In this document: positions 26,509 to 38,374 of the stretch, in pieces
How the letters are laid out: each line of letters starts with the position of its first letter
How positions within the stretch are numbered: the first letter of the stretch is position 1
Assembly: GCA_014905825.1 (NCBI GenBank)
Contig: JACGCN010000057.1
Location: 62,001-126,000 of the forward strand
DNA: 64,000 bases
Direction of reading: 5' to 3'
Origin: Lyophyllum atratum
Taxonomy: Eukaryota > Basidiomycota > Agaricomycetes > Agaricales > Lyophyllaceae
Translations under genes and position numbers: made by a program
The notes under the pieces: model-generated
Databases searched by the model: none
What the model saw: the letters and a program-made list of their open reading frames with translations, nothing else
Told to the model about the DNA's origin: nothing

Positions 26509-29500
26509 ATGCAAGCCCAGGCTACCCGGACCAATGTACAGTCTATTACAGCAGCCCAAAGTCTAGCTGCTGTGCAAACCATGCTGAGGGCTGGACTGGG
26601 ATGCATCACATATCTGAGGTGAGCCATGTTTCCTAGATGATAAAGCTTATATTTTCTCATCGACATGTACAGGGATCTGTTGCCCGAAGAAAACTTCATG
26701 CAAAGTCACTCTCATATATTTGGTATCTTAAGCCCTCCTCGTCTTAACACTCGATCAGGTCATCTCGTGGCCGACGAAGAATCCCTTTCGTACCAAGGAT
26801 CAGATGCTAGCTTCTCCTCTACGAGTAGCAGACAAAGCAGAGCGAATGGCTTTAAGATAACAGTAAGGTCCTCAAGCTTTGGGTCTTTCGGCATCTGATA
26901 TACAATTCAAGACGATGACGCGTGGGTACTCCGACGAGGGCGACAAAATCCTGAACTATTTGGTTTGTCAAATAATATATAGCCTTCTTGAATTTCCATC
27001 ATTACAGCACATAGGAATCTGGCATATTTGACGCCTTGCAAAAAGAATACCTCCGGAGTTTTATCTTCGCCATCTATCTTGTAAGTCGTCAAATGATATC
27101 CCATGAAACTACACCAACTTCCTCCTAATTACAGGATAAAAATGATCCAAGCAAGTGAGTGCGCATATATGTACAAAACATGAGCCAATCAACCTTTACA
27201 ATGTCCAGCATCGTCGAAGCCTATACTTTTAATTTTCAAGTATCACCCCCTTCTTTACGCTCCTTCGATCCAAGTTAACTTGTGTGATAGTATCACACGT
27301 TAGCAGGGACCGATATTAGGGTGCCTATCATGACCCTCGGTGACGGTCTGCAAAAGATGAATTTGAAGGATAAAACTCGGAAGGCAGACAATCCGATAAC
27401 CGAGGCTGCGAAGAAAGGGAAGGCTCCAACTCTCTTGGACGTGAAAAAGAGTGTGAAAGTTTGTATATTTGTCCGACTGAGTTCAAAACATGAATGATTT
27501 ATTTGAGTGACACCTTACAGGCTCTCCTCAAGACACTAATACAAGCCACGACGCAGATGGACGTCTTGCCCAGTAAGTAATTTTGTCTACAGGGCTTAGT
27601 CTTTATCTGACTATCAGTCACGCTAGAACGTCGATTCGCTACTTTCAAGCTGTTTTACACCGACAAGACTCCCGCTAATTATGAACCACCGCATTTTCTA
27701 GCAGGCGACGAGGAGAAGGACAAATGGTTTTTTATGACTCACGACTTGGATGAAATCCCTGACAAATGGAGCATCGGGAAGTTGGACACAGGTCACCACA
27801 TGTAAGTGCATTGCCTTCGTCTGTGCCATCTTAATTAAATTGCATCTAGCGTTAATCTGAGCGTCACTTCTATCGCAACTTACCTCCCTTCATCCACTCA
27901 AAACAACAATGCTGCATTTGGCGGAACTGCGTTGCGAGCAGCCATGCACCCGAATCTCACGCCAGTCGAAGAGGCCAGGCTTCGCGCAGCGCAAGCTGAA
28001 CAGCAGATCGTGGACGCCCAAGAAAGGAACGTCGTGTGGTCCGGAGAGAACGCTGTCGAACTCGATGACCTCGACGCGGTGGGCGATGACGATCCGGACT
28101 ACGTTCAACTACATGACGGTTCTTACAAGAGAGTGGCAAGTGATGGATCGGGAAACTTAGTGCCCAGCGGTATCAGAAATCCTGAAACCGGTAACATCGA
28201 CCCTTTGACTGGCCCCATGGACATTGAAGAAAAACATTTTGGCGGAGTTTCGGAGACGGTGCCTACTAGACTCGATGAATTGGTGAGCCATCTGAAGGCA
28301 TTGGTTTACCTTCTCCGTTTAATCTCTTTCTAGAACCTGGATAGGGTGATCGAAACATCTAATATCGAGCAGACGCAAGCTATCGAAGAGTTTACACAAG
28401 ATATCACGTCGCCTCCACCCACCCTGAAGAATCATTCCCCTTCCTCGAGTTTAACTTCGGATGGCGTTTTCGATTCTGGTCATCGCAAATCCAGCTGGGC
28501 ATTGCCAACCATGTCCCCCATCACAAGTGCAATTTCTAGTCAAGGAAGTGATACGGACATGGAGATGCTCAAAGACTTACAAGTCGAAACACTCATCGAG
28601 GATGTAGAAGCACTTGGTAACGGTCCACATCAATAAATTAGGCTGAGATCTGCTAACGGCGCTCTCTCAGATATGGAGACTCAGATGGAATCCATTGAAT
28701 CATACGGGCAAGAAGTTGCCCAGAAGGCGATCGACATAGCCAACATTACACCCAAGCGCATTCATTCGAGAAAGCTGAAGTCCACGGCGGACAACGGTGT
28801 TGAGTGCGAATGTGGGATATCTGTATGACAATTTTTTTCGTCGTGCGACGCCCTCCAATGATTGAAAAACAACGCAATGCAGATTGAAGATGAAAGTTGC
28901 TTTTGCGAGGGTGGCTGTGACAGATGGTATCACATCTGGTGAGTGCAATCATCCAATATTGAAACTCTCTCTATACTGATTACTTCGTAGGTGCATGGGG
29001 TACAGACAAAGAACTTAGCTGCCGGTTTTCTCTGATTCCTTTACTCAGGTATCATTCTGTCAAGGATCTCCGCATGCCCCCGGAGTTTTTCTGTTTCTCA
29101 TGTCGCCTTCAAGCCGATCCATTCTGGCCGCTGATCAAAGTCGACCTCTACCCCATCATGTTGTCCAGGTTCCAAGACCTTGCACTCTTTAGGCACTGGT
29201 TTAAGATTCTTGATGGGATACCATGCTAATGATATGTTGGGTACAGACGAGCTATCAAGACCGTTGAAACACATCACTTCGAAACGCTCACAGAGTTCGC
29301 TAAAGCAAATGGTAATGCCCTCCTCAGCCCGACAATGCCTCGTCTGATTTCGCGTGGCGCTAGGTGGCAGGCTTGATCTTGCCCGTCAGCTATTCAAAAG
29401 GCTAGAGATAGAAGGTGAGCCTACAAAATTGCATTAGTGATCACACTCATCCCTTCCAGGGTTTATCATTGAACAATCTACTACCCTCGACGACCTCGGA

Positions 29501-29978
29501 TTCCCGCAAACACGCGCCAGGAGCTTGAAAGGTGGACGCAAAACGAAGGGCAAGCAACCCAAGAACAGAAAAAATATGCAGAAGCCAAAGTACAGATTCA
29601 ACCGCGAGGTATTGCGAAGCGTGCAGTACTCCGACTACTTCAACCCAGACCCTAACGTCGAAGGTCGCATATTGAAAATCACGGAACTGGTGTGTTGCTT
29701 GCATATACAGAAATAACCACCTCACACAACCCGCACAGACATCCCACCTGAAGTCCCGCCCCAAAGCTCCGAACACTGATATCTCGAAGACTGCAGCTCT
29801 ACACCTCGCCCAGATCCCGTTGGAAGAACTCCAGAGTGAAACTCAAACGCAAGCGGAGACGCAAATGGTCCCATCTGACTCTGTACTGAAACGACGCAAC
29901 CCAGCGGACGATGGCACCCCGAAGGCGAAGAAGAAGATCAAGATATCCGTCACTCATGGTTTGGATCTGGCAGAATGA
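26509..29978 (+). CDS. HOP1: HORMA-domain protein with PHD finger, Hop1 type
   Basis: A gene with many introns, product about 650 residues. Hop1 proteins coat meiotic chromosome axes and direct recombination between homologues. The N-terminal HORMA domain is split over the first ten exons: AQSLAAVQTMLRAGLGCITY, RDLLPEENF, TMTRGYSDEGDKILNYL, LQKEYLRSFIFAIYL, IVEAYTFNFQ, VPIMTLGDGLQKM, TLLDVKKSVKALLKTLIQ, RRFATFKLFYTDKTP and FMTHDLDEIPDKWSIGK. After an acidic linker comes a PHD-type zinc finger: CECG, ESCFCEGGCDRWYHIWCMGY and FFCFSCR. The C-terminal part has a basic run (KGGRKTKGKQPKNRKN) and KKKIKIS near the end, possible nuclear signals. The ATG at 26509 gives the conserved N-terminal helix. 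Whether the 36-nt GT-AG segment at 26724-26759 is spliced is unclear. Confidence 0.93.
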
Positions 29979-30818
29979 TCATGTCTTTATGGGCTCTTCC
30001 GTGTCTCTGCTTTCGATGGCTTTTACTCTGGACGCATGCTGTCCTGCAACTTCTTACCTGGATGTTCTCTTTGCTTTGTCGGACTTGAATCTTTTTCTCT
30101 CAGAATGAAGCCGGATGTCTGGAGATGGAACTAAACTAACTGGACGACATAATTATGGTACTTCTTTACTTTTCGATTATTCATGTGTACATAGCTTTTG
30201 TATACGTAGCAATTGTCTGCGGCATAAATTGCTGGTGCTCATTGAACGTGCTCTTCAAAGTGTCGTGCCGGGGCTTTCAATCGACATGTTTGTCCTTGCT
30301 TATCAAAAGCCTACCCTGAAGAGCGTTAATAAAATTTCATTTTCGACGATTGCTTGTGTATCCCCTCCTGATCTTTCAACTTGTCAGGCAAGTTTTCTAC
30401 GGCTGATGAACGACATCGGGAGGTCCTCGCAGGAGATGAAGTAATGGTGCAAGGCATAGACTACACCTCCGTATCTCCCGTCTGCATGCGTATCACAGCA
30501 GTATGGGCTCGTTAGAGTGGTGTACATTTTAATTTATTCCAACTTGTCTCTTCCGATTCCTCATTGGACGCGTTCCGAAAAGAATATCTTGACAATCATG
30601 TCGAACCCCTCGATCGAGCGAACCTACGGTCGTTCCAATGTACATTGAGGCAGGGTTTGAATGGGATGATTGTATGAACGCGTGGCCATGTGTTCATTCT
30701 AAGTCTGAACGATCTAGATAAATCCATTTCCAACTCCGGAATTGTTACCAATACCCATCTTGTTCAGGCTCCAGCGCTCCTCGCAGGTTCTTTGTACCTC
30801 GTCCTCATCTCCAGAACC
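29979..30818. other. Intergenic region
   Basis: The stretch lies between the HORMA gene and DOA1, both on the plus strand. It is AT-rich with scattered short frames. The longest, a plus-strand frame at 30115-30444, has no recognisable motif and poor codon character. I see no RNA gene or repeat. Confidence 0.5.
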
Positions 30819-33800
30819 ATGCCCTACAAGCTGTCTGCCACTCTGTCCGCACATTCTTCAGATGTCCGTGTCGTCTTTTGTTCTGTACATCGAAAGAGTC
30901 TGACAGATTGCAGGTGCGTGCACTGAGGTCACCAACAAACGAGCTCATCTTGTCCGCCTCCCGCGATGCCACCGCCATCTCCTGGGAGAGATCATCTCCG
31001 AATGCACCGTTTGCTCCTGCATCCATCTTGAAAGCTGGCTCACGCTATATCAATTCGATTGCCTACATATCTCCTTCACCCGATGCGCCGAAAGGTTGGT
31101 CGATGACGTTGTTGCTTTCTCACCGATTGTTGAGATACTTTGAGGTTACGCTGTTACTGGCGGTCAGGACACTGTTATAAACGTATTCTCTCTTGGTTCA
31201 TCGAAAGACGATCCCGATTTCTCTCTCATCGGCCACACCGAAAATGTCTGCGCGTTGGACGTGACGCCTGGTGGTACCATCATCTCTGGATCATGGGACA
31301 GGTGAGCAAACACTGGCATGTGATTTCATGCGTGTACAAAGACCTTGCATGCAGAACAGCCAAAGTTTGGAAGAACTTTGCACTCGCATTGGACCTGAAA
31401 GGGCATGAACAGTCAGTATGGGCAGTGTTAGCTGTGGACGAGGAGCAATACTTGACCGGTACGCTTGACTGTCCTTATGACATCACACCCGTCTGATCGT
31501 CGGCCCACGAACAGGATCGGCGGACAGAGCAATTAAACTTTGGCAGCAACATAAAGCCGTCCACACATATGAAGGACATCGAGATGCCGTGCGAGGGTTA
31601 GCCTTGATGCCAGACATTGGATTTGCATCATGTTCGAATGATAGGTTTGTCCTATTTTTGTGTCGTCGTGCTCAACATATTCATCTTCGACAGTGAGATT
31701 CGTGTTTGGACGTTTGGTGGCGACACGGTGTACACATTATCAGGACATACGTCTTTTGTATATAGTCTTTCTATCCTCCCCAACGGAGATGTGGTATCCG
31801 GTGGCGAAGATCGTACCGTTCGTGTGTGGAGAGGTGAGTATCGCAGTTGTGCTCTGCGGGGTAGCTATGATCACGATCGTTGGCTAACATGGAACTAGAC
31901 GGAGAATGCACTCAAGTGATAGTTCACCCAGCAATATCAGTTTGGGCTGTGTCTACGATGCCTAACGGGGACATCGTCAGTGGTTGCAGCGATGGGATAG
32001 TTCGAGTGTTTTCCTCGTCGGAAGAGCGCTGGGCTTCAGAGGGAGATCTGAAAGAATACGACGAGAAGGTTGCGAGCCAGGCATTGCCCTCTCAACAAAT
32101 AGGGGATGTCAAAAAGAGCGACCTGCCAGGTACGGACGCATTAAATATGCCAGGTACGCAGAACCTTCGTCATGTGTCGACTTCATTGACATGCGCTCAG
32201 GGAAAAAACCGGGAGAGGTCAAAATGATCAAAAACGGTGCCCTTGTTGAAGCCTACCAGGTATATTTCTTTGAAAGTAAGGGACAACAGTGATTTACCTT
32301 TCTTCAGTGGGACAGTGCATCGAATTCTTGGCAGAAGATCGGTGACGTCGTCGATGCTGTGGGCCAAGGAAGGAGACAGTTGTACCAAGGCAAGGAATAC
32401 GACTACGTCTTCGACGTTGATATCCAAGATGGCGTACCTCCATTGAAACTCCCTTACAATGTTACGGGTTAGCACTCCACCCCATAGGGTCTTGTTCGTT
32501 TCTAACCTCTCTCCCTGCAGACAATCCATTTGCTGCTGCACAAAAGTTCTTGGAAAGCAATGAACTACCACTGACGTACATCGATGAAGTCGTGAAATTC
32601 ATCGAGAAGAACACAGCTGGTGTCAACATCGGCACTAGTGGTGAAGATTACGTCGACCCATACACAGGTATGTCCGGGCCTCCGATATATGATCCCACCA
32701 CGTCAATTACGTCTCGCAGGCGCGTCACGATATCGCTCGACGCCCTCTGCAACCTCTGCACCGGCGTCCAGTTACCAGGACCCCTACACTGGTGCATCTC
32801 GGTACACTGGGACACCCCAATCTTCAGCAGCTGCCGGCCCTGCATCATCTTATATGGATCCATTCACTGGCGCGTCGCGGTATTCCGGGGCTCCCCAGCC
32901 TCCCCTTGCTCCAGTTACTGCCCCCACTATCCTACCCGCAGTGCGTATACGTGATTCACTGTAGGAGCCCCCGCTCACTGATTTCTTTAGGGTAAATTCA
33001 TGACCTTCAAGCAAGCGAACGTCTCGGCTATGCAAGGAAAATTGCATCAGTTCGATGAAGTCCTTCGAAACGAGATCGTAAGGAGGTTTCTTCCTTTCTC
33101 GGTCTCCTCCTTTCTTACAGAATTGAACAGTCGACCTCTTCTCTTGCCATGTATCCCGAGGAGATTAGCACAGTCGATGAAGCTTTCGCTTTCCTTGCGG
33201 AAGTGACGGCCACGCCACCCCGACGCCCAGCTAGGTCGCTATCGGCGACTCACGTCGAAGCAGTCATCCAGATCCTTGAGCGCTGGCCGTCTTCCCAACG
33301 GTTTCCAGGTATGCCTTTCTGCTACCTTCCACCCACACCACGTGTTGATGTTCACTGCGTCGATCATAGTCATCGACCTCAGCCGCCTCTTGACCGGATT
33401 CTCACCTGATGCATTCGAAGCTCCGCAGCTGAAAGATAGATTCTTGGAAGCACTTTTCAAAGCTTGTGAATGGGATTCATCTTGGTCGCTTCCACTAACT
33501 AAGCCGAGGGAAACGAACATATTGCTACTTTTCCGCACTTTGGCCAACATATTCCAAGAGAAAATGTCGTTGGAAGGGTTGTGGCCTAGCAAGGTGAATC
33601 AATACTACATTCTATGCGGGGGCTATGTTATTCTACTCCTTGTACTAGGTGTTCGAGGCCCTCAGTCAAGTTCCGTATGCCTCCTTAAACAAAACTCAAC
33701 GCGTCGCATTGGCAACCGTCCTATTCAAGTTAGTTACTCGTTTTATTTCGCCCATATAAAGCTAGGTTAACCCTGCCCCACAGTGCATCTTGTGTCGCAC

Positions 33801-34174
33801 TGCGCGATCCTGCGGAAAAGGGGTTCTTTGATCAACTCACAGCCATGGCACTCAAGGTGAGGCTATCCGGCCCCAGATTCTCCTCTAGTTGACTAACGAT
33901 CGGATGTATATAGATCGCGGAATCAGAGACTGCGGATTCGGAGGCAGTGTACCGTGCGTTGGTCGGCCTGGGTAACCTTGTGCGTTCTTCCCATCATATC
34001 TCCTCTCCGCTCCATTCTGATAAGATGTTAAAGATACACGCGGGCAATGCGCAAACCTTGTTGGACGCCCCCCAATCCGGCGAGATCGTTCAATGCATCC
34101 GCGCGCTGCCAAGTACATTCCCGGAGGAGCGTGTTCAGAATATCACTCGCGAGATAGCTGCTTTACTGTCGTGA
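30819..34174 (+). CDS. DOA1: DOA1/UFD3/PLAA ubiquitin-binding WD40 protein
   Basis: Doa1/Lub1/PLAA binds Cdc48/p97 and ubiquitin and controls ubiquitin homeostasis and sorting. Domain order is complete. A seven-bladed WD40 propeller fills the first half (ALRSPTNELILSASRDATAI, GGTIISGSWDRTAKVW, LTGSADRAIKLWQQHKAVHT, ASCSNDSEIRVWTF, SGGEDRTVRVW, SGCSDGIVRVF). The PFU ubiquitin-binding domain follows (VKMIKNGALVEAYQWDS, YDYVFDVDIQDG, DNPFAAAQKFLESNELPLTY). A linker carries three DP[YF]TGASRY repeats. The C-terminal PUL armadillo-like domain ends in VQNITREIAALLS. Introns are numerous and about 50-65 nt. The start ATG immediately precedes the first WD repeat. Confidence 0.95.
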
Positions 34175-34580
34175 TCATTTACCTTGAATAATATGCATGG
34201 GATAGATGGGGACAATTATGGTGTTTATGTTATATAGGACGTTGTCCTCTGTATTGCATTGGACGGCACAGCGATGCGGACGATTATAGTTACTCTGTAT
34301 GAAGTATACGGGCTTCAGTATGAAATCATAGATTTGTAGATGACTCTGACTACCGCAACCTCGAAAATACGGTCAACAGTCGCTCTGTTCGGGTGGTATC
34401 TATCTTCAACTGTTCACATATCAACCTATATAAACGCGTTCTCTCCGTCCAGATAAAAAGATCAGCGCCTTCCGAATCAGTGACAACCTGATTAGTTGTC
34501 GATATCAGATTGCAAACAAAGATCGACCTTTAAACTCTTGATATCAATGTGTGTGGTTAGATTTCTAGTGAACGCCGAAT
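34175..34580. other. Intergenic region
   Basis: No coding sequence or RNA gene is visible. It holds the DOA1 3' flank and the promoter region of the phosphatase gene. Confidence 0.5.
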
Positions 34581-35351
34581 ATGACCGTCCGTGCTCGAGT
34601 CTACCTCGTTCGACATGGGGAGACTGACGAAAATCGCAATGGGATCATCCAAGGCCATTTGGACACGTCATTGAACAATGTGGGCTTGGAGCAAGCACTG
34701 CTTGTTGGAGAGAGACTCCGATCGATACCATTTGAAATTGCATTCAGCAGCGATCTCAGCCGGGCGGCCAAAGTACGTGGATAACGAGCAGCCGATGTTG
34801 CACTTTCGTTGATTTGCCCAGACGGCTGAAGCGATCCTGCTGCATCATCCAAATGTAAAACTTCAGAAACAAGTGGAACTGCGGGAACGGGTGCGCTGCT
34901 ACATACACCTTTTTGGATACAATCTCTGATAATGGTATGGCAGTTCATGGGCGAGATGCAGGGGGAAACGATGCAGACGAGACAGCAGGCTGGCTCAGCT
35001 GACAAGACTGTGGAATCGGGTGCCTTCTTCGCTGCTCGATCGGAGTCATGGTGGATAAAGTATATCCTTGACGGCACGGCTTTGCTGCCTGATAAAGATG
35101 AACCCTATCTTATTCTGGTCACGACACACGGAGGATTCATTGGGACATTACTGAGAAGCCTAATACACAGGAGAAAGATCAGCTGTGCGACGGGGGTCGT
35201 TGTCCAGAGATGCCTTAATTCATCGGTGACGATAATCGAGGTGGATGATGGGAGACAAGGGGTTATCATACAATCCGGAGATACCTCTCATTTGAAGGAC
35301 TACGGCAAAGAGACAGTAGAGAATAATGTCGACGAAACAGAGGTGAAATAA
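34581..35351 (+). CDS. Histidine phosphatase (phosphoglycerate mutase-like)
   Basis: Three exons (34581-34772, 34822-34890, 34944-35351) give 222 residues, a usual length for small branch-1 histidine phosphatases. The catalytic LVRHGETDEN motif is at residues 9-18, with the phosphate-pocket Arg-His. SSDLSRAAKTAEAIL follows, then ELRERFMGEMQGE with the acid residue, and the second catalytic His in TTHGGFIG. Family members act on sugar phosphates or phosphoproteins. Nothing in the sequence tells which, so cofactor-dependent phosphoglycerate mutase activity should not be assumed. The next gene starts 185 bp downstream. Confidence 0.9.
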
Positions 35352-35536
35352 AAGAGCTCGAGGCTGGCGCACTTACCATTTTCAAATCATTTTGCCATTC
35401 GTGCCAAGACACGGGTATTTTCACACCTATTTCCACGTGACTCTGCACTGCCTCCGAAATATTGCTTGGATTCGGAACCACCACTGGGCGACTTCTCCGA
35501 GGAATCTGTTCCACTCACACTCCTTTATTCGCCACC

Positions 35537-37724
35537 ATGTCTCGTTCCCCAGACGAATCAACAGCCTTGCTGAATGGTAACACCCGTCCTCATCGTTCCC
35601 TCCTGCAGCGCGCCGCGGCTGTGGTGAAGGCTGAGGGCGAACCCTCCTGGGCCGCCTCTTACAAATGGTTCATTTTCAAGTCCTACCTCAACGTCCTCCT
35701 ACTTTTCATTCCCTTGAGCTTTGTCTCCCACCATCTTAACTGGGATGCCGCGTTGCGGTTCTCTTTCAGCTTTATCGCTATCATTCCTCTGGCCAAGGTG
35801 CAGTCTGCTCTCATTAGTCACGTCATTTGCGCTCAATTTGGGGGGTCAAGCTTCTTGGGGACGCGACAGAACAAATGTCTGCCAAGTTGGGACAGACCTT
35901 AGCTGGACTTCTTAACGCCTCTTTCGGAAATGCTGTAGAAATTATTGTTGGTGTTGCTGCTTTACTTCAAGGTCAATATGATGTTTATTTCAGACCTGAC
36001 TTGGTAATTAAAATCCATAACAGGAGAACTGCGAATTGTTCAAACATCGGTGAGCCTTTGCAGGGTAGTCTCTCTCTCCGCTTTGACTGGGTATCAGATG
36101 TTGGGTTCTATTCTGTCGAACATACTCCTAGTTCTGGGGTGTTCCTTTATCGCAGGCCAGTACATTATGATCATTGACCTTAGCTTATCTTAAAATGCAT
36201 CCGTCTTTACAGCTGGTTTCAAGTTCAAGGAATCAACGTTCCAAATCACAGGCACTCAGGCGTAGGTCCAATCTTCTATACATCAGTGGTATTGTTACTC
36301 ACACTTTTTCCCAGTTCTGCATCGGTATGACCTAGTTCCACCCCTTTTTCTACGACACCAACCAATATTCTGATCCCAGCTTATGACCTTGGCGTGCATA
36401 AGTCGGTCCTATTCTAATTACGCCCCATACGTCATCACTAATTGCGATAATTAGCTCTCGTCATCCCAGCCGCATATCACGCCACGAACATTAGGAACTC
36501 AGGTCCTGACGGAAACTCGGTGCTAGAAAGGCATATTAATAATGGGATATCTGATTTAGATCCAGTAGCCGAAGCGGGTTTACTCGTCATATCAAGGGGA
36601 ACTGCAGTCCTCCTCCTGGGTGTATATATTGCGTATCTTGTCTTCCAGGTCAAACCTTCCGCATTTTATCAAGTTATATCTACTAATTAGCTTGCATGCA
36701 GCTTAAAACCCACCCGGAGCTCTTCGAACCAGAAGAAGAACCTGAAGAGGAAGAGGCCCACATGAGCGTTGTTGCATCTGGTACAGCGTAAGTTTGAGGC
36801 GGCCCATCCAATACTTGAGTATTGTACGAATTAACTCTCTTTCAACAGTCTGCTTGCGGTGACAGTTGTGACCTCGTTCTGCGCCGATTATTGCAAGTTA
36901 TATTCGTTTCGTCTCTTCATAGGATGCTAACTGCATGGCGGCATTTGCAGTGGTTGCGTCAATCGAGGAAACTGCTGAACGTTATTCCATTCCTAAGCCT
37001 TTCATTGGTCTGATTCTTCTGCCGATCGTTGTAAGCTCCATTCAAGTCTTTTGAGGTTGACCGAGTAACAAATCGGTAACGGATCACCAGGCAAATGCGG
37101 CCGAACATGTAACTGCTGTCTTCATGGCGTTGAAGAACAGAATGGAGCTTACGATTACTGTTTGCGTCGGGAGCTCTATCGTCAGTATTTTATCGCCGCA
37201 AACACGCGTCTTTTATTATGCTGACACACTTCCAGCAAATCGCCGCATTCGTGATCCCGCTCTTGGTCGTCGTTGGCTGGATGTCAGTCAACATCAAGCG
37301 CAACATGGTCCCAGGCTAACATTGATAATAGAACTGGACATGAGTTAACACTCTTCTTCGCCGATTTCGAGGTGCGTAATTGTCAGTGGTTTTAGACTTT
37401 GTGTGTAATAAACCCCTTTGCTAGACCGTTGTCTTCTTTGCGTCCGTACTCCTTGTCAACACCCTTATCCAGTAAGTTTCTCCCCACTTTTGTTATCTGC
37501 CAATTGTCTAATTTGCTACCATGAAGGGATGGCCGATCCAATTACATGGAGGGTATCATGTATGGCTACAACGGTTTCTGTAAAATGATGTCACTCACCG
37601 TTATTTTTTAGGCTCGTTGCACTCTACCTTGTCATTGCGCTCTCTTGTAAGTGGCTTCTAGTCTGTCGTACCCGCGGTTGTCCTCAACAATCATTTTCTA
37701 GTCTGGGTGACGCCAAACGAGTGA
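35537..37724 (+). CDS. VCX1: Vacuolar Ca2+/H+ exchanger (CAX/VCX1)
   Basis: The gene has many short introns and codes for a multi-span membrane protein of about 420 residues. VCX1-type exchangers load Ca2+ into the vacuole using the proton gradient. Both CAX alpha repeats are visible: LAGLLNASFGNAVEIIVGVAAL (35895-35970) and NAAEHVTAVFMALKNRMELT (37085-37160), each with the conserved Asn/His-Ala-x-Glu core. Other blocks are LGSILSNILLVLGCSF (after splicing near 36050-36160), an acidic loop PEEEPEEEEAH between the two halves, LILLPIV, and SNYMEGIMLVALYLVIALSF near the end. The start ATG lies in gccaccATG, a strong eukaryotic context. The N-terminal 45 residues are cytosolic in character. Confidence 0.94.
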
Positions 37725-38374
37725 AGCCTACCCTGCCTTGCACTAACTTTTGCTTCGAAACCATCGTTGGATACCCATTCGTAACTTCGTTCATCTTCCT
37801 TAGTACACTACTAACCCTGAAAACATGTATCACAACCAACTGCAGTCGTTTTCTTGCGTGTTGGCTAGCTCTTGTCTGTGTATTTGTTACTTCGCTGGTT
37901 CGACATCGGGTATCTCAGTGTACAACAGTGGTATCAACGTGTAGGATGTGTCTAATTAACATCGCTATTCGAACATCATTTCGCGCGTCGGGCTGGAACC
38001 CACGATTTCGTGATTAGCATCGCCAGTGGAAGATGTCGAATAATGTCGACATGGATATCCCTTCCCACCGCCGTCTAGAATATGGATAGGCCAGGATACC
38101 CTGAACACTCACCCTTGAATCAACTTCGACCCCATGAAAGTGCCTAAATTCTACATCACTTGTCACAACTATGCGATATATTCTACCGGTTGTCATGCTC
38201 TGCGTGGATTGTCATTTAAGTGACTTTTGTAGCCACCTGCCGACCGACTTAGGCGATCATCCGACCTTACATCTCTGTCCTAACATGGTATTCTACTTAT
38301 TCAATATGCTAGTCAGTCCTGTGCATAAATCTGCCCCTCCTTCTGACTGGTTGAGGCAATTGTACGATTTAGTC
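37725..38374. other. Intergenic, convergent 3' flanks
   Basis: The stretch lies between VCX1 (+) and the asparaginase gene (-). I see no gene. Near 37985-38030 the minus strand has a tRNA T-arm-like word (GTGGGTTCC...), but no complete cloverleaf surrounds it. Confidence 0.5.

Noticed and set aside
30115..30444. Plus-strand open frame between HOP1 and DOA1
   Set aside because: There is no motif, no splice partner and no convincing codon pattern.
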